A model generated the notes under the pieces. The model searched no databases. It worked only from the letters and a program-made list of their open reading frames with translations, and had not been told where the DNA came from. 64,000 bases of DNA from Mycobacterium sp. 852002-50816_SCH5313054-b (GTDB lineage: Bacteria > Actinomycetota > Actinomycetes > Mycobacteriales > Mycobacteriaceae). Shown here one piece after another: positions 44,573 to 53,000 of this stretch. How positions within the stretch are numbered: the stretch's first letter is position 1; every line of letters starts with the position of its first letter. Both the position numbers and the translations under genes were made by a program. The DNA lies in the NCBI RefSeq assembly GCF_001667185.1, contig NZ_LZIC01000147.1:1-64000 (forward strand), read 5' to 3'.

Positions 44573-45337
44573 ATGACAACACCGTCAGCGCGCCCACCAA
44601 GGCCCGTCGACGCCGGGCGCCGGCGCCGAATCCTGGGCGGCGCGCGCTACGTCATCCTCGCGGCGATGGCCATGTGCCTGCTGGTGAGCGGTTGCACCGT
44701 GTCCGCCGCCGGACGCCCGGTGGCGGCCCCGAACCTGGGGCACTGGCAGCCCCCGCGGATTCTCAACGCGCGCCTGGACCACCTGCTGTTGACCGCCGGT
44801 GACGTCGACGCCGTGGGGCAAACCACGAATATGGTGTTGCGCAGGCCGATTTCGGAGATGTCGCACAGCGAGGACCAGGTCTCGGATCGCAACTGCCTGG
44901 ACGCCTATTCGCCGGTCGAGGCCGCCGTCTACCGCGACAGCAGCTGGGTTGCGTTGGAGGGACAGTTGCTCGATAACGCCCGCGCGGCGGCCCAGCGCAA
45001 GCACGCCCTGCTGCAGGCGGTGGTCAGGTTCCGCGACGCCGACGTGGCGCAGCAATTCTTCACCCAGGCCAAACCGCGGTGGTCCGCCTGCGCCAACCGG
45101 CCGCTGACCTTCAGCCAGCCCGGCGACCCGTCGGTCAAGTGGACTTTCGGCGAGCTGACGGCGACCGGCACCTCGCTCAGCCTGGTGCAGACCCTCGACA
45201 ACGGCCATGGCTTCGCCTGCCAACGCGCGCTGGGGGTGCGGAACAACATCATCATCGACACGCTGTGGTGCGGGTTCGACACCGCCAACCAGGCGGGCGA
45301 TGTCGTCAGCAAGATCGCGTCCGCCGTTGAAGTGTGA
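44573..45337 (+). CDS. Lipoprotein with PknH-like sensor domain, second copy
   Basis: 254 residues. A long basic N-terminus leads to a hydrophobic segment and the lipobox LVSGC (Cys41). The exported domain has the PknH-sensor cysteine pattern (RNCLDAYS, SACANRP, FACQRALG, LWCGFD) and GVRNNIIIDT. It is a diverged homolog of 16203-16952. The ATG at 44573 has GGAG eight bases upstream; an upstream start at 44396 would add 59 residues without support. It is convergent with the vWA gene. Ligand unknown. Confidence 0.85.
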   Translation: MTTPSARPPRPVDAGRRRRILGGARYVILAAMAMCLLVSGCTVSAAGRPVAAPNLGHWQPPRILNARLDHLLLTAGDVDAVGQTTNMVLRRPISEMSHSEDQVSDRNCLDAYSPVEAAVYRDSSWVALEGQLLDNARAAAQRKHALLQAVVRFRDADVAQQFFTQAKPRWSACANRPLTFSQPGDPSVKWTFGELTATGTSLSLVQTLDNGHGFACQRALGVRNNIIIDTLWCGFDTANQAGDVVSKIASAVEV

Positions 45338-45339
45338 TG

Positions 45340-48201
45340 TCAGGACTCGCTGGTCGATGACCGCCGAAAAGGCTTGCGGCGCACCACCACGAAGATAACC
45401 AGCGCCAGCACGGCCAGCACAGGTATCCAGGGGATGAGGAATCCGACGGTCAGCACGACGGCGTGGACGGCGGAGAGCAGCGACTGCCACCCGTTTTGCA
45501 GCGCGCCGAGGAAGCCGCCGTGGGTGACCGTGGGCTCGGCCGCGATGTGGACGTTGATCGTCGCGTAGGCAACCTGGTCGCCGAGCGCGGCGCGCTGCGC
45601 CCGCAGCGAGTCCAGCTCGGCCTGTCGTTGAGTCAGCGACGATTCCGCGGCGAGCAGATCTGCAACGTTGCCCGCCCGGCCCATCAGCTGGAGCAGCCGA
45701 TTGACCGAGGTCTGCAGCGCCTCGATGCGGGCGTCGAGGTCGACGCGCTGCGACGTGACGTCGGTGTGGCCGATGGACATCGACTCGACGGCCCCGAGTT
45801 TCTTGGCGTCGGACACAACCCCGTCGAGTTTGTCCGCGGGAATGCGCAACACGAGATCCACCGTCGGCGAAGACGATCCGGATCTTTCCGATCGCGAGTC
45901 CACCCGCCCGCCGGCGTCGGTGGCGGCGGAGACGAGCCGGTCGGCGGCCTGGGCGGGTGCGGCGACGACCATCTGCAGGGACCCCGTGGTGACGATGTCG
46001 CGTTTGAAGGTGCTGTCCTGGGGGACCGGGGGCGATGGTGGTGCCTCCGGGGCCACGACGGTGTTCTCGGGAACGCCGGCCCTGATCCCGGAAGCCGCGT
46101 CGCTTGATTCGGTTGTCTTGCCGCTGACGATGCCGTCGCGCGTCGGGGCGGAGACTCCAGGCCGGCCGAGCGACCAAGCCCAGCCGCCGCCGAGGAGCAG
46201 GGCGACCGTCAGCGCGACACCAATGGCGTTGCGCAGCTTGATCGTTCGCGGCTTCGGCGCCGCCGATGACGCCGGGGTGGCCGGCGCGCCGCCCGCAAAC
46301 ACGGGTTGGTCCGGTGCCGGGCTCCGTTCCCATCCGGCGGGCGCCTCCACAGGCTGCATCACCCGGTGCCGCACCGCACCCTCGGCGACGATTCGGTTGT
46401 CGATCGCGACGTAAACGGTGAACCTGCACAACACGCCAAAGCGCAATGACGTCTTGATGATTCGCGTCTCCAAGTCCTTCGTGGCCACCGAGACGTAACG
46501 GTCCTCGAGGTCGCGAAGGTGGGCCCGCGCCCACTGAGCGGTCACTGCGGGCGCCTCGCGGCGCCGTGCGCGGACGGTCCGCGACCACTCCCCGCCGTCG
46601 GGGGTGCTGCCGTGCAGCGCGAGCGAGCCGGTCGCGCTGCCCCGATACCGTCCCGTCAGCACCAGCGGCACCCCCGGAAACAGGTCGGGTATCCGGGCGG
46701 GGCTCGCGGTGTCCTCGACGATCGCCAGCCCCTCGGCGCGCAGTTGCAGCGAGTGGGCGAGCGGCGCGCCGATGCGGCGGTGCATGGCGTCCATCGCCTC
46801 GTCGAGGCGGTCCTCGCTTTCCACCAGCTCGCAACGCCCGCCGCCGACGGTGGCGAGGCGGCCCAGGAATCCGGCGTTGACGGCCTGGTCAATGCCCACC
46901 GTATGCACCCGCACCCGCTGCAGGTCTTTCGACAGCTCGCGCAGTAGCTGGTCCTCGTTACCGACCTGGCCGTCGGTGACCAGGACGAGGACGGCGTCGC
47001 GGGCCTCGCCGTTGCGTGACGCACCCAACCAGGCGAGCGCCTGCCGTAAGGGCGCCGCCATCTCGGTGCCGCCGCCCGCCTCGACACGGGCGAGGTGCTC
47101 CACGGCGCGGTACCGGTTTCGGTCGCTGGCGCGGACCAGCCCGCGGGGCAGGCCGGCGGGGCGGTCGATCGCGTCGTCTAACGTCAGCACGGCGAACCGG
47201 TCCGCTGTGGTGAGCGTGTCGACGATGCGGGCCGCGGCGCGGCGCGCGGCCACCATCTTCCACCCCCGCATGCTGCCGGAGCGGTCGAGCAGCAGCACCA
47301 GGTCGCGCGGGCGCGGCGGCGCACTCGACACCGGCGGCAACACGGTGAGTCGATAGGTCCCCTCGTCGCCGCCCTCCGAATCCTGCACCAGCACAAGAGA
47401 ATCGGTGAGGTCGTCGGCGCCGTAACGCAACCGCAGCACGAAATCCCGGTCAGCCCGTTCCGCGGGTTGCACCCGAATCCGGCCGTCATCGGTGGAGACG
47501 ATGTCCAGGCTGGACCGCACCTCCGACAGCGCCAGACCGGCTGGGTCGATGCCGACCTCGATGGCCAGCGGAACCGGGTGGGGGAAACCGGGCAGCAGCA
47601 CGGGCGGCGTGATGCGCGACGCGTCCGGGACCGCGCCGGTGTCGTCGGCGTAGCCGTCGCCGACTGCGGCATCGGCGAGGGCGTCGCCCGGGATGTACCG
47701 GGGCGCAACCACAAGCGGGAAGCGGAACGTCGCCTCGCCGTCCTCGTAGGCCAGGGCGCCAACGAGCGTGAGCGCGATGCTGACCCGCTCGCCGGGCAGG
47801 ATGTTGCCGACCCGGATGGTGAACACGTCCGGCCGCTCCTCCTCGGCGATGGATGCCCGACGGCCCGAGGCGATCGCCTCCTCGTAGGCCTCGCGGGCGG
47901 CTTGGCGATCGCGCAGCTCTGCTTCGACGACTCGCCCGTCGGCCGTCATCCGCATTCCGGTCACCCCGCCCCGATCCGGCAGCGGGAACACGTAAGTGGC
48001 TTCCAGGGGTGCGTCGAAGGCGTTGACGAAGTCCTGCCTCAGCTCCACCCGGCTGGTGAGCCCGGTGATCTGTGCCCGCACGTCGATGCACGCGAGCGGC
48101 AGGTTGCCCCGTGCGGTGCGCAGAGCACCGAGGCCCGCCTCGCCATCCGGGGCCGCACTCGTCGTCTCTGCGTCGGTCATCGACGTGATGGGGACGGTCA
48201 T
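45340..48201 (-). CDS. VIT/von Willebrand A-domain membrane protein fused to DUF4349
   Basis: 953 residues. A VIT domain (about 25-155, ARGNLPLACIDVRAQITGL), a vWFA domain with an intact MIDAS DRSGS at 306-310 and a later TDGQVG loop, a membrane helix (about 656-677), a Ser/Pro linker, then a DUF4349 domain (about 730-910, DIVTTGSLQMVVAAPAQAADRLV) with a coiled coil (LTQRQAELDSLRAQRAALGDQ) and a C-terminal helix (about 920-940). The first half lies in the cytoplasm if the first helix is the first crossing. The vWA domain probably binds a protein partner through a metal. ATG 48201 overlaps the MerR stop (ATGA). Confidence 0.9.
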   Translation of the reverse strand: MTVPITSMTDAETTSAAPDGEAGLGALRTARGNLPLACIDVRAQITGLTSRVELRQDFVNAFDAPLEATYVFPLPDRGGVTGMRMTADGRVVEAELRDRQAAREAYEEAIASGRRASIAEEERPDVFTIRVGNILPGERVSIALTLVGALAYEDGEATFRFPLVVAPRYIPGDALADAAVGDGYADDTGAVPDASRITPPVLLPGFPHPVPLAIEVGIDPAGLALSEVRSSLDIVSTDDGRIRVQPAERADRDFVLRLRYGADDLTDSLVLVQDSEGGDEGTYRLTVLPPVSSAPPRPRDLVLLLDRSGSMRGWKMVAARRAAARIVDTLTTADRFAVLTLDDAIDRPAGLPRGLVRASDRNRYRAVEHLARVEAGGGTEMAAPLRQALAWLGASRNGEARDAVLVLVTDGQVGNEDQLLRELSKDLQRVRVHTVGIDQAVNAGFLGRLATVGGGRCELVESEDRLDEAMDAMHRRIGAPLAHSLQLRAEGLAIVEDTASPARIPDLFPGVPLVLTGRYRGSATGSLALHGSTPDGGEWSRTVRARRREAPAVTAQWARAHLRDLEDRYVSVATKDLETRIIKTSLRFGVLCRFTVYVAIDNRIVAEGAVRHRVMQPVEAPAGWERSPAPDQPVFAGGAPATPASSAAPKPRTIKLRNAIGVALTVALLLGGGWAWSLGRPGVSAPTRDGIVSGKTTESSDAASGIRAGVPENTVVAPEAPPSPPVPQDSTFKRDIVTTGSLQMVVAAPAQAADRLVSAATDAGGRVDSRSERSGSSSPTVDLVLRIPADKLDGVVSDAKKLGAVESMSIGHTDVTSQRVDLDARIEALQTSVNRLLQLMGRAGNVADLLAAESSLTQRQAELDSLRAQRAALGDQVAYATINVHIAAEPTVTHGGFLGALQNGWQSLLSAVHAVVLTVGFLIPWIPVLAVLALVIFVVVRRKPFRRSSTSES

Positions 48202-48818
48202 GATGGGCTCCGATCATCGTGGGACAGCGGACCTGCCAGCAAGCCGCGTTCGGCGAGCAGTTCGAGCAGCGGCGCGGCGGCCGCGCGGATCGCCTGGACG
48301 TCGTCTTCGCCGGGGCGGGCGGGCAGCACCAGCAGCGCGCCGCCGGGCAGGCTCACCGCGGCCAGCTTCGTGGCACCGTTATCGCCGCCGCCATTGGCCG
48401 TCGGCTCGGCGGCGGCGGGCGGATCCGCCCAGAAGCGCCGCCGGCGATCGGGGCGTGCTGCCGCCTCATCGGCCGGCGCCTGCGCAACGAGCAGCTCGTC
48501 GGAAACGGCGGCCACTTTGCGCAGCGTCTCGTCGGTAGCTCCGGCCAGTTCGGCCTGGATGTCGGCGAGCGAACGGCCTTCGGCCTGGCGGCGTTTGACC
48601 GCGACGACCTGCAGCAGCTGGCGCGGGCCGTAGAGCGCGATGCGTCCCTGCATGGCGGGCCGGTCGACGAGCCCGGTCGTCGTGTACCAGCGCACCACCC
48701 GCCGATCGGGCAGCTCCCGAACCCGCCCGTTGGGCGCTCCCGGGTACGCGGGGTCGGCCAGTCCGACGGCCACCCGCCGCACCAGCTCGTCCAGCGTCCA
48801 CGACGCCCCGTCGCTCAC
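48198..48818 (-). CDS. MerR-like transcriptional regulator
   Basis: 206 residues. A winged-helix N-terminal half (WTLDELVRRVAVGL, VRELPDRRVVRWYTTTGLVDRPA, ALYGPRQLLQVVAVKRRQAEGRSLADIQAEL) is typical of MerR proteins, and the C-terminal part is Pro/Ala-rich with a helical end (EDDVQAIRAAAAPLLELLAERGLL). It is likely a repressor or activator of itself and the coupled VIT/vWA gene. The start is a GTG; two palindromes TGACACTGTCA lie 12-36 bases upstream and are the probable operator. The signal sensed is unknown. Confidence 0.9.
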   Translation of the reverse strand: MSDGASWTLDELVRRVAVGLADPAYPGAPNGRVRELPDRRVVRWYTTTGLVDRPAMQGRIALYGPRQLLQVVAVKRRQAEGRSLADIQAELAGATDETLRKVAAVSDELLVAQAPADEAAARPDRRRRFWADPPAAAEPTANGGGDNGATKLAAVSLPGGALLVLPARPGEDDVQAIRAAAAPLLELLAERGLLAGPLSHDDRSPS

Positions 48819-48829
48819 GACTTCGATAC

Positions 48830-48854
48830 TGACACTGTCATAGTGACACTGTCA
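48830..48854. promoter_or_regulatory. Tandem perfect palindromes TGACACTGTCA
   Basis: Two identical copies (48830-48840 and 48844-48854) separated by TAG. Each is TGACA-C-TGTCA, a 5-base inverted repeat with one central base. They lie between the MerR gene (minus) and the PE gene (plus), nearest the MerR start, so MerR autoregulation is the obvious reading. Confidence 0.65.
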
Positions 48855-48909
48855 ATGTTTTGTCCCGCCGACACCCGCCGGAAAACGCACCTGCGCCACA
48901 AGCCGCGCA

Positions 48910-48915
48910 TACGCT
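48910..48915 (+). promoter_or_regulatory. -10 box for a leaderless GTG start (PE gene)
   Basis: TACGCT ends six bases before the GTG at 48922 without a ribosome site, again the leaderless arrangement. Confidence 0.45.
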
Positions 48916-48921
48916 TCACGC

Positions 48922-49932
48922 GTGTCGCTTCTGGTGGTGGCTCCCGAGTGGTTGACCTCGGCCGCGGTGGAGGTGCAGAGCATCGGTTCGTCGCTGACCG
49001 CGGCGCATCTGGCGGCCGCTCTTCCGACCGGTGGGATCGCGGCTGCCGCCGCCGATGAGGTGTCACAGGCCGTGGCGGCGCTCTTCACCTCCTACGGCCG
49101 GGAGTATCAGGTGCTCAGCACCCGGGCCAGCGCGTTCGGCCAACAGTTCGTGCAGGCGCTGAACTCGGCCGCCGGCTCGTATGCGGCCGCGGACGCGACG
49201 AGCGCCCTGCTGTTGCAGCCCGTGCAGCAGAATTTGCTAGGCGCGGTTAACGCGGCCACCGAGGCGGTGGTGGGGCGTCCGTTGATCGGCACCGGAAGTG
49301 CCGTCGGGACGGGCGTGGCCGACGCGGCGATCTACGACGCGAACCTGCTCATCCAGCGCGAGTTCGGCATCTACAACTTCGGCGACTGGCGCGGCTGGGC
49401 GGCCTTTTTGCTCGACTACACCTGGGGAGCCCCGGGCACGGCGCTGGGCTACGGCGTGCAAGTCATCAACGCGTTCTATCCCAACTCCAACTACGACCCC
49501 GCGCTCAGCGCGCTCGCGGGTTCCCACGTCTACCGTGGCGGCATCGGCCTGCCGGGCTTTGCCACCACGATGGGCAACGTCACCACGCACCTCGGGACCG
49601 GCCCGGGCGCCACCGACGTCATGCTCAATCACGAAGAGGTGCACGTCTGGCAGAACCGGCTCTTCGGCCCGCTGTTCTCGACCAGTTATGCCGGCTGGCT
49701 GGTCGGTGGCTACGTCGTCGGGACGGGCTACTGGTTGCTCCACCCGAACGAGGACTGGTTCAGCCTGGTCGAGACGGCCGCGTACTACGACAATCCGTGG
49801 GAAGTGTGGGCGTACGCCAACGACAACAACTGGCCGCCGCCGGGTGCCAACCCGGCGCTGCTGTGGCCGGCGTGGACGGACCCGGTGCTGCTCTATCCGG
49901 CCCGGGCGGACCTGCTGGCGCCGTTCATGTGA
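48922..49932 (+). CDS. PE-family protein with C-terminal HExxH domain
   Basis: 336 residues. The PE domain (about 1-95) has the start SLLVVAPEWLTSAA and YGREYQVLSTRASAFGQQFVQALNS, and the linker GRPLIG (118-123) occurs as in PE_PGRS proteins, but no PGRS follows. The C-terminal 200 residues are Gly/Tyr/Trp-rich with NHEEVHVWQN; HEEVH (237-241) is a zinc-peptidase-type motif. Hydrophobic stretches follow (SYAGWLVGGYVVGTGYWLL). It is likely exported by a type VII system to the cell surface. Whether the motif binds zinc is untested. Confidence 0.88.
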   Translation: MSLLVVAPEWLTSAAVEVQSIGSSLTAAHLAAALPTGGIAAAAADEVSQAVAALFTSYGREYQVLSTRASAFGQQFVQALNSAAGSYAAADATSALLLQPVQQNLLGAVNAATEAVVGRPLIGTGSAVGTGVADAAIYDANLLIQREFGIYNFGDWRGWAAFLLDYTWGAPGTALGYGVQVINAFYPNSNYDPALSALAGSHVYRGGIGLPGFATTMGNVTTHLGTGPGATDVMLNHEEVHVWQNRLFGPLFSTSYAGWLVGGYVVGTGYWLLHPNEDWFSLVETAAYYDNPWEVWAYANDNNWPPPGANPALLWPAWTDPVLLYPARADLLAPFM

Positions 49933-50062
49933 GACCGGGTTGTTGCTGGCCGCGCAGTGACTCCGGTTCGACCCTGGCCGGCGGCCGCGCAGAATTGCTG
50001 GGTAAGGCGGCTTTTACTCGACCTTGACCGGTTGTTGAATCCCCTCCCCCACGATTGCGGAC

Positions 50063-53000
50063 GTGACTACGCTTCATCTGGTGGAACTGGGGGTTTTGGG
50101 ACCTCTGCAGGTCCGGCAGGCTGGCCTGCCGGTCGCGATTCCGGGCGCCAAGCCTCGCGCGATCCTCACGATGCTCGGGCTGCACGACGGTTCGGTGGTG
50201 TCGGCCGACTCGTTCGTCGAGCTGCTCTGGGGTGACGATCCGCCGCGCACGGCGGCCAAGGCCCTGCAAACCCACATCTCTTTGCTGCGTCGCACCCTGG
50301 GCGACGGCTTCGTTTTGACGCAAGGATCCGGCTGGACCCTGGCCGAGACCGCGGTCGACGCCGCGCGCTACACAGCGGCCGCACGGTCGGGCCGCGACGC
50401 CGCCGCCGCCGGCGACGACAGCCGAGCGGTGGTCTGCTTCGACGAGGCGCTTGCGCTGTGGCGCGGGATCCCCGAACTGCCGGATGGCCGGCGGGGAACG
50501 CCGGAGAAGACCCGGTGGATCGAGGCCCATGCCGCGCTGGTGGAGGATCGGGCCGATGCGCTGCTCGCGACGGGCCGCGCCGCCGAGGTCGTCGGCGAGC
50601 TCGAGGCCGCGGTGGCCGACGCGCCGCTGCGCGAAAGGCGTTGGGGTCAGCTAATGCTCGCGCTCTATCGGGCGGGCAGGCAGGGCGAGGCCCTCGGCGC
50701 CTATCAACGGGTGCGCGCGTTGCTCGCCGACGAACTGGGGGTTGACCCCGGGCCGAATCTTCGCCGGCTCGAGGCCCTGATCGTCGCACAGGACGCCGCA
50801 TTGGAAGTCCCTGCAACACAACGGTCTTCGTCAGTGACCCGCGCCGTGACCTTCCTGCTCACCGACATCGAAGGGTCGACGGCCGCGTGGGAGGCGGAAG
50901 CAGGCGCCATGGCCGTGGCGCTCGCGCGCCACGACGAGCTCGTCGAACAAGTCGTCACGTCGCGTGGCGGGCGCCTGATCAAGACCCGCGGCGAGGGCGA
51001 CGCCACGTTTTCCGTCTTCGAACGGCCGTCGGCGGCGGCGGCCGCGGCCATCGAGCTGCAAGACGCGATTGTCCATGAGCCGTGGGCCCTTTCGGAGCCG
51101 ATGCGCGTTCGGGTGGCGTTGCACACCGGGGAGGCCGAACTTCGCGACGGCGATTACTTCGGCCGGTCGGTCAATCGCGCCGCGCGCCTGCGATCGCTGG
51201 CCGTGGGCGGCCAGATCCTGTGCTCGGGCGCGACCGCCGAACTCGTCATCGACTCGCTGCCGGATCACGTTGCGCTCGCCGACCTGGGAAGGCGCGAGCT
51301 GCGCAACCTCGCGCGCCCGGAGCACGTCTTCGAGCTCCGACTGTCCACCGCCGGGGACCATCCGGAGCCCGTCTCCCCCGATGTGCCCATGGAACGCCCG
51401 ACCCTGCCCGCCGTGCTGGCGGGGCCCGGGCCGTTCGTCGGACGCGGGAACGAGCTGCAGCGGCTCTTTTCCGTGTGGCAGAAGGCGCTTGCCGGCGGTA
51501 CCAACGCGGCGTTGATCGCCGGTGAACCGGGAGTCGGCAAGACACGTCTGGCCGGCGAATGGTCCCGGCAGGCCTACGACCAAGGCGCCCTTGTGATTTA
51601 CGGCCGCTGCGACGAGGACCTCGGCGCGCCGTACCAGCCGTTCGCGGAAGCGCTGCGGGCGCTGCTGCCCTGCCTCGGTGCAGGCGGGCTTCGCGGGCTG
51701 CGGGGCGTCGAAGCACTGCTCGCCCTGGTGCCCGGGCTGACCGACATCCTGCCCGATCTGGCCGCTCCGACCCGCGCCGACCCGGACACCGAACGCTACG
51801 CACTGTTCGACGCCGTCGTTGCCGTGCTGGGAGTCGCCTCGGCGAACGCGCCCGTCGTGTTGATCCTCGACGACCTGCACTGGGCCGCCAAGCCGACGCT
51901 GTTGTTGCTCCGGCATCTGTTGCGCTTCGGCGAGCAGGCGCGCGTGCAGATCATCGGCACCTACCGCAGCACCGATCTGGACCGCTCCCATCCGCTCGCG
52001 GCGATGCTCGCCGACCTGCACCGCGACGGCAGCGGTAACCGAATACAGCTCAGCGGTTTAGACGAGGACGACGTGACCGCCTACGTCGCCGAGGCGGGTT
52101 ACCACGACGAAGAGCTGGCCCGCGCGCTGGCCTCAGTCACCGGTGGCAACCCGTTCTTCCTCATCGAGGCCCTGCGCCACGTCGATGAGAGCGGCGGCCG
52201 CTGGGACCAGAGCACCCTGCCGCAGGGGGTCCGCGAGGCCGTAAGCCGCCGCCTCACAAGGCTTTCGCCCGAGACAAACAAAGCCCTGGCCGCGGCTGCA
52301 GTGGCCGGCAGCCGGTTCGACCTGGAACTGGTCGAGCGCGTGGTCGGCGACGACCTGGTCGACGCGTTCGACGAGGCATGCAAGGCCGGAATTGTCATCG
52401 AGGAGCCCGGCGGCCGCTACCGGTTCAACCACGCCCTGGTCCGACAGTCGCTGCTCGCCGAGCTGCCGTCGGTGCGGCGCATGCGGCTGCATCAGCGCAT
52501 CGCCGCGACGCTGGAGAGCCAGCCCGGCGCCGATGACGAGCTGCTTGCCGAATTGGCGCACCACTACTTCGAATGCGCGTGGGCGGGTAACGCGGCCAAG
52601 GCCGTCGAGTACTGTCGGCGCGCCGCCGACCAGGCGATGGCACGACTCGCCTATGAGGGCGCGGCCGACCTCTACGACCACGCCCTGCACGCGCTGGAGG
52701 AGATCGACGACGAGCTGCCGGACCGCGACGACCAGGCCGCCGAGTTGCTGGTGGCACGTTGCGAGGCCCTTCTCGCCGCAGGTGATGTGGTCTCGGCGGC
52801 GGGCGCGGTCTCACAGTTGCAAGGAACGACGGTCGATTCCGCGCGGCTCGCCGCGTGGGCGACGTGCTTCGACGGGCAGCTGTCGATGCTGGCCCATCCC
52901 GAGCGGCTGGACGAGATCGAGGCCGCGTTGAGCGCGGCCGCCGCGAAGCTGGCCGAATTGGACGATGCCGCAGGGGAAGCCAAGGCGCACACGATTCGGG

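Noticed and set aside
44585..46834. 749-codon minus-strand frame
   Set aside because: Overlaps the vWA gene in another frame and the lipoprotein on the other strand. Composition is Arg/Gly-rich with no motif.
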